From Bretschneidera sinensis (taxonomy: Eukaryota; Streptophyta; Magnoliopsida; Brassicales; Akaniaceae), in assembly GCA_023935145.1 (NCBI GenBank), contig CM043699.1, positions 68,612,638 to 68,676,637 on the forward strand: DNA of 64,000 nucleotides, written 5' to 3'. The first letter of the stretch is position 1, and each line of letters begins with the position of its first letter. Below the pieces are notes generated by a model. The model saw only the letters and a list, made by a program, of their open reading frames with translations, was not told the DNA's origin and made no database searches. Below, piece after piece: positions 11,746-23,190 of the stretch. Both the position numbers and the translations under genes were made by a program.

Positions 11746-12895
11746 TTATGAAGAATAAACAGGGGCCACCAAAGAGATCTCTTCGGGGCTATCTTTAACA
11801 TGTTCATGTTCCAAGTAGAGCGTCAACCTTTGGCCATTAACTCGAAATGCACGAACATCGGAAGGATCTTCAACCTCAACTACTCCATTGGGAAAGACAC
11901 TCTTCACAACATAAGGTCCCTTCCATCGTGATCGCAATTTTCTCGGATGGAAATGTAACCACAAGTCATACAAAAAAACTCTATTACCTTGTTCAAAATT
12001 TTTCCGGAGTATTTTCTGATCATGCACCGCTTTTGTTCTTGATTTTAAGTCCTTAGCATTATCATATGCATCATCTCTCAATTCCGCAACTTCACAAAGT
12101 TTTATTTTCCTCTCCTTACCGAACATCTTCAAGTCATAGTTAAAATTTCGAATAGCCCAATATGCTCCGTGCTCAAGTTCTACTGGCAAGTGACATACTT
12201 TGCCGAATATCAACCGATAAGAAGATGTTCCAAGAACCGTCTTGTATGCTATTCGGTACACCCAAAGTGCATCTGATACACGCAAAGACCAATCTTTTCG
12301 ATTGGGATTAACCGTTTTCTCAAGTATTCACTTAATCTCCCTATTTGCTAGTTCTGTTTGGCCATTGGCTTGTGGATGATAAGCTGTAGAAACCTTATGG
12401 GTGACTCCATACATATGCATTAAAGCCTCAAAAGAGCGGTTACAAAAATGTGACCCTTGATCACTAATTATAACACGTGGAGTACTGTACCTAGATAAAA
12501 TATGATATTTGAGAAATTTAACAACAACTGTATTATCATTAGTGCGGCAAGGTATTGCTTCAACCCATTTAGAAACATAATCAACGGCAAGCAAAATATA
12601 AAGATACCCAAAAGAAGGTGGGAATGGTCCCATAAAATCGATCCCCTAACAATCAAAGATTTCCATCACTAAGATCGGGTTGAGAGGCATCATAGAATGG
12701 CGGGACAATAAACCTAACCTTTGACATCTTTCACATAATTGACAAAACTTATTAGCATCCTTGAATAAAGTAGGCCAATAAAAACCGTATTGCAAAACTT
12801 TTGCAGTTGTCTTTTTAATAGAAAAGTGGCCACCACAAGCATATGTATGACAAAAGGTTAACACACTATCAACTTCTATATCTGGAATGCATCTT
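11746..12895 (-). pseudogene. Integrase of element E, decayed
   Basis: The minus-strand pieces at 12646-12895, 12328-12633 and 11746-12285 are collinear. The first has the HHCC zinc finger (CHTYACGGHFS ... FCQLCERCQ), with both Cys pairs intact. The second has the catalytic core: MGPFPPS, VDYVSKWVEA, ISDQGSHF and QTELANREIK, so the second Asp and the Glu of D,D-35-E are present. The third is the C-terminal part with DALWVYR, KVFLYD-like text and the RWKGPYVV module. A stop separates the zinc finger from the core and another break lies at about 12290-12325. Family role: inserts the cDNA into the genome. Inactive by its breaks. Confidence 0.85.
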
Positions 12896-13610
12896 CTTGT
12901 TATTCGATCGGGGCAATATTTAAAAAGATAAGGATCATTCCAATAAAATTCTTTACCTCAGCCAAAAACTTACGCTTATCTTGTGCACTCCATGTAAATG
13001 GAACTTGACGGGAAACCAAGTAGTTTGCAATGTCGGCATACCATGGTGTGTGACCAAGGACAGAAAATAAGTTTTCATCCAGAAAGGCTTTCCGAATGGG
13101 CAACATGTCAGCATTATTCTTAAATTCCAAGCGAGAAATATAGTCCGCTACAACATTTTCTACCCCCTTTTTGTCTTTGATGGTCAAGTCAAATTCTTGC
13201 AAAAGCAAAATCCACCGTTCCAAACGGGCCTTAGCATCCATTTTTTAGAAAAGAAATTTAAGGACGGAATGATATGTGAATATAGTGATAGGTGAACCAA
13301 TTAAGTAGGAGCGAAATTTATACAATGCGAATACTACTGCTAGTAATTCTTTTTCGGTTGTGGTGAACATCATTTGAGAATGATTCAAGGTTCTACTAGC
13401 ATAATATACAACAAATGGTTTTCCCTCCCTTCTTTGTCCTAAAATAGCCCCTACAGCATAGTCACTAGCATCACACATAATCTCAAAAGGCAAGGTAAAA
13501 TCCGGTGATTGCATAATAGTGGCAGTTTTAAGATTAAAGATAAGTTTCCTAAAGGCTTGCTCACATTCAGGGCTCCACTTAAACTCAATATCCTTCGTCA
13601 AAAGGTTACA
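12896..13610 (-). pseudogene. RNase H and connection domain of element E
   Basis: The minus frames at 13245-13601 and 12900-13241 give FKWSPECEQAF, the CDASDYAVGA start of RNase H, YYASRTLNHSQ, TTEKELLAVV, then FTYHSVLKFLF and, after a stop, [12 protein letters not shown]. Catalytic Asp (CDAS), Glu (EKE) and the last Asp (VAD) are present. The third position, TDH in most gypsy enzymes, reads TYH. The same Tyr is in element A, so it was probably inherited by the subfamily. Confidence 0.8.
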
Positions 13611-14387
13611 TTAGGGTCTAGAGATAGCACTAAAATTTTGAATAAACCTTCTATAAAACCCAGCATGCCTTACGAGAGACCTAACATCTTTAATATTCTT
13701 AGGAGTGGGTAGTTTAGAGATTAATTCAATTTTCGATTTATCCACTTCTATCCCCTTTTCAAACACTATATGGCCCAAGATTATTCTAGAAGACACCATA
13801 AAATGACACTTCTCCAATTAAGCACAAGCCCTTTCTCTTCACACCTACACAAAACGTTTTTCAAATTAGATAAACATGAATCAAAAGAAGTTCCAAACAC
13901 GGTTAAATCATCCATATACACTTTCACACATTTTTCAACCATGTCACTGAAAATACTCATCATGCATCTTTGAAAAGTAGCCCGTGCATTACACAAACTG
14001 AAAGGCATTCTTCAAAAAGCAAAAGGACCAAAATGATAAGTAAAAGTGGTCTTCTCTTGATCCTTTGAGGCAATTCCTATTTGGTTGTATCCCGAATACC
14101 CATCTAAAAAATAATAGAAAGGATGACCAGCCACCCGTTCTAAAATTTGATCTATGAATGGAAGAGGAAAATGGTCTTTCCGAGTAGTCGAATTAAGTTT
14201 CCTTTAATGTATGCACATATGCCACCCGGTCACTACCTTAGTTGGTACTAACGCCCCCTTTTCATTTTCTACCATAGGATTTTAGAACGGGTGGCGTATA
14301 TGCATACATTAAGGGGCTAACACCTTTTTCTAGATAAATCTTATGGGAATAAATTAAGGGACTAACACCTTTTATGTCGGCCATGGT
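13611..14387 (-). pseudogene. Reverse transcriptase of element E, fingers lost and rearranged
   Basis: The minus frame at 13781-14008 has SLCNARATFQRCM and the catalytic VYMDDLTVFG. The frame at 13611-13817 has the thumb/connection (GHIV, VDKSKIELI, LPTPKNIKD, AGFYRRFI). Upstream of the YMDD part, 14010-14200 is readable only in a shifted frame. The N-terminal fingers (53.74-53.95 kb in A) are absent. They are replaced by a scrambled stretch with a 25-bp inverted repeat at 14204-14228 / 14288-14312. The enzyme cannot work. Confidence 0.8.
14204..14312. repeat. Inverted repeat inside E RT (fold-back rearrangement)
   Basis: The arms at 14204-14228 and 14288-14312 are reverse complements at 23 of 25 positions, with a 59-bp loop. 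The right arm and its flank read as RT sense sequence on the + strand (tttagaacgggtggcgta), opposite to the rest of E. A piece of pol has therefore been copied in inverted orientation. A template switch during reverse transcription or repair is the simplest cause. Confidence 0.7.
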
Positions 14388-15155
14388 CTAACCTAATGCA
14401 GATTTATGTTCTCTTAACAAATTCAACAATTGATCACATTGCATATCACTAAGTTCAGAGGAAATAATAACCGAAAAGGTATCACCTGGGCCTAAAAAAA
14501 CATGTTTGACTCCTTTGGGCAGCGGAGCTAAATTAAGCATTGGTTTCTCCTCGGAAGAGGGTTTGAGTGCCTCCCTTTCTTTAGGCAACTCCTCAAAGCA
14601 TGGTTGCCACGATTTCTTAATAAATCTCTGCGACTTATCAAAAACATCAACAACATTAACGACATAGGGATAAATTGAAGAATCATCAAAATCAAAATTA
14701 TTAAGAAGGAATTCGAAAGATTTAGAATTATCTTTAATGTACTCATCCTCCAAAATAAGCTCATCGATCATATAAGTGTCGAAACACTCATCCTCTTCAT
14801 GTGGCTGCCTTGTGACTCGAAAAACATTCACCTCTAGAGTCATATTTCCAAATGATAATGTCATTAGGCCATTCCTACAATTAATAGCATTGGCGGTGGC
14901 AAGGAATGGTCTTCCAAGTATCAATGGGATTTTTGACTCTGTATTCACAATAGAAATGGTATCTAACACCAAAAAGTCAACGGGATAATAGAATTTGTCA
15001 ATTTGCAATAAAATATCTTCCACAATACCTCTTGGTTTTCTTACCGATCGATCCACTAGTTGAAGTACCACGGAGGTCGGTTTAATCTCACCTAGACCGA
15101 GTTGCAAGTAAATGGAGTATGGCATGAAGTTCACACTAGCCCCTAAATCTAGCAA
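14388..15155 (-). pseudogene. Aspartic protease and linker of element E
   Basis: A 255-aa open stretch starts just after a stop. It begins MLDLGASVNFMPY, the Athila protease active site (DLGAS), then KPRGIVEDILLQIDKFYYP, LVLDT and ILGRPFLAT. A less conserved linker runs to the RT border (NLLREHKSALG). The catalytic Asp is intact. The stop between this and the upstream gag part is a single codon (TAA where A has CAA). The protease normally matures gag-pol. Confidence 0.85.
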
Positions 15156-15158
15156 TGT

Positions 15159-16250
15159 TTAGCCATAAGCTTTGTTTCCAATTTGACAAGCCACCGTTGG
15201 ACAGCCCAAATCTTTATACTTGGGTGGTGTCTTGCTATCAATTACTACACTTGCTTGCTCCGTTAAGAATGTCGTCTTCTTCACATTGTGCCTCCTCCTG
15301 AGTGTGCATAGATCCTTAATGACTTTAGCATAGTTGGGAACCTGTTTTATGACATGAAGAAGAGGGAGGTTAATTTTAACTTGCGGAAGTTGTTCAAGAA
15401 TCTCAACTTTTAATGCTGAATTTCTCTCCTTAGGTTTAAGGAGTGCTTGAGGGAAAGGCACCGGTAAAGAATCACTATAGGCATCTTGTTCCTTGGGGAC
15501 TTCATCCTTGTTGCTCACAGTGTTAGGAATCAAGTTTGATGGTAGAGTGTGTCCATTAATTTTCTTACTGCTGCGAGTAATCATGGCATTAACCTCTTTA
15601 ACATTTTCATTGTTAGGATTGGAGGTTTGCGCCATATATTGTCCCCTTGGATTAGGTTGTGGCTGCGAAGGAAAACGACCTTGCTCTTGAATCGTCAAGA
15701 AACTAGTCAACTTGGTGAGTTGTCTCTTTATCACTTTTTATTCGTCTTTGATCCCTTGTTGCTCCTCTAGTAACCGTTGATTTATCTTGCCTTGCTCTTC
15801 CACACTCTTGGCATGTACCTGCAAAAATGACTTAAAAACATCTTCCAAAGGTAAATATTGTCGTGGTGCATTAGATGAAGTTGCTTCCGGTTTCCATTGG
15901 GTACTAGAGTGGGCAGGAGGTTGTATGTCGGATCTCTAACTAAAATTAGGGTTCCAACCGGGATTGTAGGTGTTAGAGTAGGGTGAGTATGGTTTCCTAA
16001 AGGGTATACCCAAGGTATTACACTCTCCCTTCATCTCAAAATAGGCTGGACAATCCTTAGGTACATGATCTACCCCATTACACATAAAACAAGGTTTGTG
16101 GGATTCTCTAAATTCTCGTTTGGGTGTGCACTATGGTTTGATCTAGGCGAGGTTTCACTAACAGACGTGGAAGGAGAGAGTAACTCTATTTCGGGTCTTT
16201 TAATAAATCTACCTCGAACATCTCCCAGTCTAAGCATACACCAAAGGAAT
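15159..16250 (-). pseudogene. gag of element E with its core deleted
   Basis: The minus-strand gag N-terminus starts near 16238 in a MLRL-like context, as in A at 36611. At about 16104-16111 it jumps from the early 'NENLE' region straight to the zinc knuckle (CFMCNGVDHVPKDC, an intact CX2CX4HX4C at about 16050-16092). The matching gag in A spans some 800 bp more there, so the capsid-like core is gone. A short 'tagag'-type overlap at the join suggests microhomology. The C-terminal gag/pre-protease text (TKLTSFLTIQEQGRFPSQ) is open at 15159-15734. Confidence 0.75.
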
Positions 16251-16362
16251 TAGAGGGGAAATGAATAAAACAGAAAAAATTAGAAAATCAAAACAAAGAG
16301 CAAAGAACAATATTGCCGTCTTGTCTCAAAGTTGATAATCTTCCTTGTACTTAAGTGCATTT

Positions 16363-16379
16363 CCCCGGCAACGGCACCA
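16363..16379 (-). promoter_or_regulatory. Primer-binding site of element E (tRNA-Asp)
   Basis: The + strand text ccccggcaacggcacca equals the 3' end of plant tRNA-Asp (ending CGGCGCCA) except for one base. On the minus strand it is the primer-binding site, five bases from the LTR. This assigns polarity to the element. Confidence 0.85.
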
Positions 16380-16384
16380 AAATT

Positions 16385-17697
16385 TGATTACGCTCAAACT
16401 AACACGCGATTATTGTATATAGCTGAGGTGTCGATCCCACAAGGAAAAGCGAACTACAAGAGAAAGTGTAAACCTTAACACGAAATGATGAAATTCAAAT
16501 GAGTGAATCTTTGTTTTACGAATGAAACTATACGAGAGAGTTGTGAAAATATGACGAAGGATTCAATAAAGAAATAAAAAGGTTCCAGGAATCCTTCCTA
16601 AGTTCGTTGCCCTATTCTAATCTTGACGCAATTGTTTTTATCTCAATTGCTAGTTTCACATCCCAAACAAGCAATTGGTAAATATTCAATCACAACACAT
16701 AAACACTATAATGTAATTGCTATAAATTACTCTTTAATTCCAATTCAAGCACACACGGTCTGTCTTATAGATTATCAAGAAACGACAATATATTTCAATA
16801 ACAATGCCATAGTAATGGACTAACCTAAAAGATAAATCTACAGAAATCAATCACATCTAACAACTTGACATAAGAAGAGCTTGACTAGACTTATATGGAG
16901 GAGAAAGATGCAATCACTGGATTAAGAGTAAATCTTCTCATTCTTACTTAATCAAAGAGTAAATCATAAATAATGTTTAACAATGAATCCATACAACTGA
17001 ATCAAGAATAGAAATAAGAATAACTACACCTAGGAATTCATCCTTTTGCCTTGCTTGGAGATTAGTTGGACATTAGGCTCATGCTTGTTTGACCTTAATG
17101 GAGAAGAATATGGTGGCTCTCCTAATTCCAGCCTCCTTTTCAGTAAAACCTAAGTGTTTTATTAATACTCCAAAGGGTTCAAGGGTATTTTCGGGTCAAG
17201 AAATGTCATTAAAGCCCTAATAAAGTCGTTAAACAAAAACAGGGGATCGCGCTCGCGTCGTGGCTCAGCCTTTCCTTGCCACGGCGCCACCTTGGATCCT
17301 GGCTTTTTAGAGGCTCTGGAGGCCGCGACGCACACTGGTCCAGGCCGCGGCACATTGTCTGACTTCTGCCTCTAGCTCAGAAGCTAATGGTTCTAGTGGC
17401 CACGGCTCAAACCTTGGCTCGCCGCAGCGCGGAACCCTATAAATGGGTTTCTCTTCATTTTGTCCTTCCGAAACCATTCCTTCACTACAATATGCATAGA
17501 ATCTTCGTGCTTTAAGCTATATTAACTTTTTTTTATCTCTTTTAAACCTAAAATACCTGAAAATGCATCGAATTAAATCAATGAACCAAGAATGACACTT
17601 TAGAATTATTAAGGTATAAATGCGTAATTCAGCCCTAAATCAACCCTAAAATGCTAACAAATAAATACTATTAAGATGCGTTTTATGACTCTCATCA
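16385..17697 (-). repeat. 5' LTR of element E
   Basis: 1313 bp, TGATTACGCTC ... GACTCTCATCA on the + strand, collinear with 7344-8653. Differences between the two LTRs are scattered and easily visible, so the insertion is not recent. The GC-rich block at 17250-17420 reads GCCACGGCGC where the 3' LTR reads GCCGCGGCGC, a CpG-type change. Confidence 0.9.
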
Positions 17698-18782
17698 CCT
17701 ATCAATACTAGAATAGATTTGGGAGGACATCTCAATTGATTTCATTAATTATTTACCACCCTCTCATGGCTTCATAGCCATATATGTCATAATGGATAAA
17801 CTGAGTAAATTTGCGCACTTTACCCCATTTGGTCCTAACTTCATAGTAAGCAAAGTTGCCAATATCTTCATGAACACTGTCTATAAGTCACATGGCATTC
17901 CAAAATTCATAGTCAATGATAGAGATCCTCTATTCACTAATCAGTTATGGAGGGAGCTCTTTAGGTTGCAAGGTACTGAATTAAAGATGAGCACTTCATA
18001 CCATCCCCAATCTGATGGACAAACTGAAGTTGTTAACAGGTGCTTGGAGCACTATCTTAGATCCTTTATTATAGACTAACCACATCTCTGGTCTAATTAC
18101 TTACCTTGTGTTGAGTTCCACTACAACACCAGCTTCCACTCTTCCTTAGGCCTGCCTCATTTTCAGATTATGTATGGCAGAATGCCACCAACCATACCCA
18201 CCTACACCAGATGAACTTCTCCTATTGAAGCCATTGATTACTCATTGGGAACCGGAGAAGACATCTTACGACAAGCCAGAGCTCATTTACCTAAAGCTCA
18301 ACATAGAATGAAACAATAAGTGAACCAAAAGAGAACTGATATGTAGTTCTAAATTGGTGATTTAGTCCTCTTAAAGCTCCAACCCTACAAATAACACTCA
18401 GTAACTTCAAAAGAGTCCCATAAACTAAGTAGAAAATACTTTGGTCCTTTTCCAGTCTTGGAGAAGATTTGACAAGTTGCATACAAATTGCAACTACCAG
18501 ATGGATGCATACTCCACCATGTCTTCCATATTTCCCTTCTCAAACCTTTTAAAGGTTCCTCTATTACTCCTCCCCCTTTTCTAGATGATTGCTCCATCTT
18601 CCATCCAATCTGTCATCTAATTGCATTTTGGATGAAAGAAGAGTTTTACAGCATGTTCAGTGGGTGCACCAATACTTGATTCAATGGGATCATCTTCCAT
18701 TAGAGGAAGCTTCTTAGGAAAATACTAGCACTATACAGTAATTACACCTTGACGATAAGGTGCCTTTCCATGGGGACAATGT
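17698..18782 (+). pseudogene. Integrase core, GPF module and chromodomain-like tail of element H
   Basis: Reading resumes after E with WEDISIDFI, then a 95-aa open stretch at 17792-18079: MDKLSKFAHF, HGIPKFIVNDRDPLF, STSYHPQSDGQTEVVNRCLE. The catalytic Asp pair and Glu are present. Then come SNYLPCVEFHYNTS, GDLVLLKLQPY, KYFGPFPVLEKI (GPF module), LPDGCILHHVFHISLLKPF. Finally, VQWVHQYLIQWDHLPLEEAS and GDNVVTRRE have the layout of a gypsy chromodomain. Several stops are present. The chromodomain-like tail places H among chromoviruses. Confidence 0.85.
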
Positions 18783-19273
18783 TGTTACAAGAAGGGAACT
18801 AAGAGACAAAAGCTTACTGAAGAAACCAGATAGATATGGTGCAGTTATACAAAGCTAGAAGAGCATAAACAACATGGTTACCAATGAGGTTTAGAGGATA
18901 ACCAGTAGAGCTAAGGCATTGATCTAATGAACAGTAAAGCAGCAAGGAACAATCCTAAAATAAGAGCACTACAATAACAAAAAGGGATAACTTGAACAGA
19001 TGTAAATAGGGCTAAACAAAATGGTTACATGTTAGTTAGAAAGTTAGTTAGGCTAGTATTGATTATATGTATGTACACACTATGCAAGTTGATATGTACT
19101 CATCTGTACAGGGCTATATATAGCTCATTCTTATGTAATGGAAGGTATAAAACTATTAAGAAGCCTTAGGAGCGTATCTTGTGCTTGAAAAAGGCCTCAA
19201 TCCTTTCTTTCCTTACTATCCAAAACCCTCAACCCTTCATCCAAATTCCTTACTCCTCTATACACCCCCGAAA
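18783..19273 (+). repeat. 3' LTR of element H
   Basis: 491 bp, collinear with 4115-4606. The final bases read GAAA where the left copy has AACA, so the terminal CA is mutated. The following CTCTC matches CTCTT before the left LTR except for one base. A TATA-like CTATATATAG lies at 19114-19123. Confidence 0.85.
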
Positions 19274-19858
19274 CTCTCTTTCTTTATATAAACCTTTTTC
19301 ATATTCCTAAATCCACAAAACCCATGAAGGACTTAATAGGAAACAACAAGCTAAAAGTTATTAAGAGCACACACAAAAACTTTGTTTTGAATAAAAAAAA
19401 AGGAAAAACAGGGCATACTTACAACTCTTGTTTCCTCATTAGCCATCATAAATCTGGTCCCCCAAGAACTAAAAGCCACATCCATCTCACTTAAAAGCTC
19501 AACCAAAGTGTTCATTTGTCCCCACATAGCCTGGTACACCTTCTATCAATTCCTATTAAAGCTATAAAAAATACGTAAACTTCATTGTAACCTTTTCTAT
19601 GTGTTGCGATCTATAATCCCTAACCACCTAGCAATCGTGTTCTGCCATCGTCGAGATCACGTTCTGCACCTCTGTTAAAATGATAAACATTATATAAAAC
19701 ACACCATCTCTCATTATTACTGCTGAAAGCTAGTCTCACTACCCTTTATGCATTCTCTAGCACTGCATCATTCTTCTTCTCCTCACCCCACTCTGATACG
19801 AGGGCCTCCTAATTACTGAATTTTATATCTTTGTTTTATCTCTCCTCTTGATGATTAT
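19274..19858. other. No gene or recognised repeat; right flank of H
   Basis: Host sequence that was contiguous with 1-4114 before H inserted. It has no convincing frame, RNA gene or transposon terminus. Confidence 0.4.
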
Positions 19859-19986
19859 TGTTGTATATAACTACAACTATATTTACTTATTGCTGTATCT
19901 AACTATAACTATATTTACTTATTGTTGTATCTAACTACAACTATATTTACTTATTGTTGTATCTAACTATAACCATATTTACTTAT
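19859..19986 (+). repeat. 4 x 32-bp tandem repeat
   Basis: Units start at 19859, 19891, 19923 and 19955. Each is a version of TGTTGTATCTAAC followed by TACAACTATATTTACTTAT. Units differ at one to three positions. The period is exactly 32 bp in all four. It is AT-rich, noncoding and not CRISPR-like, because there are no spacers. Confidence 0.9.
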
Positions 19987-20899
19987 CATTCTTTTTACTT
20001 AAAACTCTCCCTACTTTGTGCAATATTTACTTACAACTCACTTTATTTACTACTCCTTTTATTACCGTAGTCTTTACTTTCCTCCCTCTTTACATGTTAC
20101 AATCTTTACTTTTTGTTATCTTTATCTGTTATCATATACATTTACTTCTATATCATATCACATCCCTTTGCTGTTAACATTCCTTTTTGCTTGTCTCTAG
20201 TTTCTTTTTATTGGTTGATACAGATAGCTACAGAGAGTTCGACTTGGCAGAAAAAAGGTGTTTTGGCGGTTACTTTGGACTTGATTCCCAAAGAACCTGA
20301 AGTGAGGTGAATTCTGTAGGGGTAGAATTTCCTATCATATATGCTGATCTTTTTCTACATCTGCAAACTCTTGTGACACCAAACATTGATCTCTTTTTCC
20401 TGCTATAGAAGTCGGATCTGCTACAACCACAAGCATCACACTACCACTAGAAGCGTTTAATCTGTCACCAGGCTTCCCCCATTCAGCCCCGTGTTATGGA
20501 ATAGAAAATCAGCCCCAGTATAAATGGAGACTCCACTAGGGATCAGATTGCTTCTATATCAAGGATGCCTCGATCAAAGAAATCCATAGATCTCGACAAT
20601 ACCAAATTCTCTAACCAACCAACTCAGCACGATATTGATCTTAGGTCTTTAGACCTACATACTCTAACTATAATATTTGTTATCAAGTCTTTACACCAAA
20701 CTCAAGTGGAGTTGGTGGATACTATTCATGAGATCATAAAATTTTCCCTTACAAAGGTAAAGTCAGACATAACTTCTAGAACTATACTAGAAAAATCTAA
20801 AGATATCGGCTCCTCGGTAAAATTGATCCCACTAAAGACTCTTACTATCGTAGCATTTCTCGTAATCGTATAATCAAGTCAAACATAGCCATTTCCAGT
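19987..20899. other. Unassigned stretch with one open frame of unknown nature
   Basis: A 102-codon + strand frame at 20565-20873 begins MPRSKKSIDLDNTKF and ends in a hydrophobic tail. I do not recognise it and see no promoter or neighbour that supports it. It is most likely chance or debris. The rest is T/C-rich noncoding sequence. Confidence 0.25.
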
Positions 20900-23190
20900 T
20901 TAGCAACAAAACCTACCCTTGGCTATACACAATTAGACCTAGAGTGGGACAAATCAAATCTCTCACTCGATTCTATTTTTTTGATGTCAAAGTCAAACAT
21001 CATATTCTCCTTGAAAGGCCTTGGCTTAAGAAGCATAAGTTCATTAGCTCTACCTTTCACACTTAGGGGCTTGACCTGGATGGCCCAATTTATCCTCTTT
21101 CCAATGGATTCATATGAATTATCACTACCAAAAAGCATTCCTTAAAGTGAGTGGAAGTGATCTTTTTGGGAGGCAACTAGAAGCGCGATAGCAAAATTCA
21201 TCAGCCAAATTGTCTCTAAAATTGAAGAACTATATGAAGTATTCAATGGTAATGTTGATCTTTTACAAGCAAAAAAGTCAGAACAATTTTGGGGGATTGC
21301 AACATTAAGCATACAATGTCCTAACTACACTTCTTCTACGATGTTAGGTAAGTTAAGCTCACCTTTTTGTTCATTCTCAGCAAAATGGTGTACGATTACA
21401 CTATGGGCTACAACCTAAACTTTCCAAATTCCCTTCGGACCCATAACACCTCACTAGGAGCTGCCACTAGAATTTATCTATATTCAAGACACAGATCTTC
21501 ATAAATAATAAGAATCAAGGCACATGTCTTACCACCATAAGCATATGATGGAGCCTCGTAGTAGTTTGAGCTACCGTAGTTTCAAATCATAGTATACCAA
21601 TGAAGACGTCCTACCAGAACCTTTATAAGGTAAGCCCCAAAACTCTACTCCTAAAGTTTGAGTCGTTATTTCTTTCTCTTTGGATAGTGCTATAGCCACC
21701 CACCCTCTCATGTAAGAAACTATTGCTACATATTTTCTGTCATTTAAATGGTAGTACTATTTTGTTCAAACACATTCTGCCCATTAAAAATTAGCTATTA
21801 CCACCCTTCAGACAGCAAAAGAAAGATAGAACAAATAGAAAAAGCCTTATATCACCATGCTCTCAAATCATTACATGAATATATAAGGGTACATTACTCT
21901 AGCTAAACAAATCTTATCCAAGAAAAGAAAATACATATCTTTTTGCCTTGCCACTCTACTATTTTATTATTACTTCACTACCCTTCTATACTATAGTTGA
22001 GTAATACTACGAATGTTCTAACCTTTCAAACATAACCTACTGAGTGGCATAACTTTGGAACTCTTTTTATCTACCAAACATTGGACTTGGACTTCAGTAA
22101 TTCTATCAACCATGTTGGATCTCTCTCCTCTCAGTTCAGCAAGTGGTGTCTTTGGCACCTAGATTTCAGCCTCTACCTTAGTATTCTCAGCTTTAACATT
22201 ACTCTTTGAAAAATCCAAACCAAAAGCTTCCTGAGTAACAAGCAAGCTTAGCCTTAGAGGATCTTTGCAAGTTTAACCTTAAAAGATGTCCTACCATTGC
22301 TGCTCTCCTCTACATCAGTACAACTCAGCCCAACATTAGTAATGGGCTTCTCACTAAACAACTGTCTTATTAGTCTCTTCTAGCACAACCTATAATGTCC
22401 CTTCAAGTTCAAAATCTAAGGTTGTCCTATCATTGTTACTCTCCTCCACATATATCCATAAAGCTCAGCTCGATGTCAACAATGCGTTTCTCATCAAGTA
22501 GCCCTCTTATTTATCTCTTTTAGCACTTTCTGCAAAGTCTCTGTGAGCTAAGCCTCATAAAGCATCTTGCTATCCACTTTCATCTAGAGCAATAAAGTCC
22601 AACCCAACATCAGCAATGGGTTTCTTATCAAGAAGCAGTCTTGTTAGATTCTTCTTGCACTTTCTGCAAAGTCTCTATAAGCTCAACATTCAGAGGTGTT
22701 CTTGCTATCTCCATTCTCCTCTATAGTAGTAAAGCTCATCCGAACATCATCAATGGGCTTTTCATAAATAATTGTCTTTTTGGCCTCTTTTGGCACCTCA
22801 CGCAAGGTCTCTTTGTGAAGATCATCATTGATAGTCATTACAGTAACATCTACATCAACAACATTTATGACACTAGTCTACAACAACATCACCATCTTTT
22901 ATGATGATTGGAGTCTTTGGTAAAAGGATTTAGTTCGTTAACTATCTCTACAAGCTAAGTCTCCAATAACCATAATCTTTTTTGAAATGACTTTGCTGAA
23001 TCACTATCCATAATGGAACATATCCATCAAAGCAATACCAGAAGAAGCAAAATCTCACTATGGAGAACTCCATAATATCTCATTGTATCAAGAGCTCTCT
23101 TTTTTTATCCATCTTTTCTCTTGAAGCACTATAAATCTTAGGTGTCTTGATCATTAAGAAGTAATCTTGCTTATTACTGAAGGAAATCAA
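20900..23190 (-). pseudogene. Degenerate minus-strand coding-like sequence, family unknown
   Basis: The minus-strand frames here read like old protein sequence. Examples are a 71-aa open piece at 20923-21138 (ESIGKRINWAIQVKPL), acidic repeats at 22.3-22.9 kb (EKPIDDVRMSFTTIEENGD, with variants upstream and downstream) and MDSDSAKSFQKRLWLLET near 23.0 kb. Frames shift often and stops are frequent. No known domain is recognised. It may be the remains of a repeat-containing protein from a large DNA transposon or a captured gene; this cannot be decided from the sequence. Confidence 0.3.
22303..22820 (-). repeat. Tandem repeat, about 138-bp period, about four degenerate units
   Basis: Units start near 22303, 22439, 22579 and 22715 (periods 136, 140 and 136). 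Each contains a 'ctcctctacat' like start, 'caacatcagcaatgggyttct' in the middle and 'tttctgcaaagtctct' near the end. On the minus strand each unit encodes a version of KPIxDVxLSFxxxEE, suggesting an ancestral 46-residue coding repeat (138 bp) that has since gained indels. Confidence 0.65.

Larger units (their letters stand above)
7344..17697 (-). mobile_element. Element E: Athila-type Ty3/gypsy retrotransposon inserted in H
   Basis: Minus-strand element of 10,354 bp with full LTRs at both ends. On the + strand these start TGATTAC and end GACTCTCATCA. The flanks are CCTAC (7339-7343) and CCTAT (17698-17702), a 5-bp target duplication with one change. Running right to left it holds 5' LTR, tRNA-Asp primer site, gag remnant, protease, RT, RNase H, integrase, spacer, ORF3, 3' noncoding and 3' LTR. 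It is closely related to element A. The gag core and RT fingers are deleted and pol has stops, so it is not autonomous. Confidence 0.9.
4115..19273 (+). mobile_element. Element H: chromovirus-like Ty3/gypsy retrotransposon, split by element E
   Basis: Two direct LTRs of 492 and 491 bp bound the element (TGATACAAG... on the left, TGTTACAAG... on the right). Without element E the native length is about 4.8 kb. The internal order is gag, protease, RT/RNase H, integrase with GPF module, then a chromodomain-like tail: standard gypsy order in the chromovirus branch. Reina-type is my best guess from size and integrase wording. The flanks are CTCTT (4110-4114) and CTCTC (19274-19278), consistent with a decayed 5-bp duplication. 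Many stops and frameshifts and an RT deletion make it defective. Element E sits in the integrase zinc-finger/core linker. Confidence 0.85.

Noticed and set aside
16363..16379. Short exact tRNA-Asp match as a tRNA gene fragment
   Set aside because: Only the 3' acceptor and T-arm end is present, always next to an LTR. It is a primer-binding site. The same applies at 36469, 43157 and 49920.
19859..19986. CRISPR-like repeat
   Set aside because: Units are contiguous with no spacers, and the context is a plant nuclear genome.
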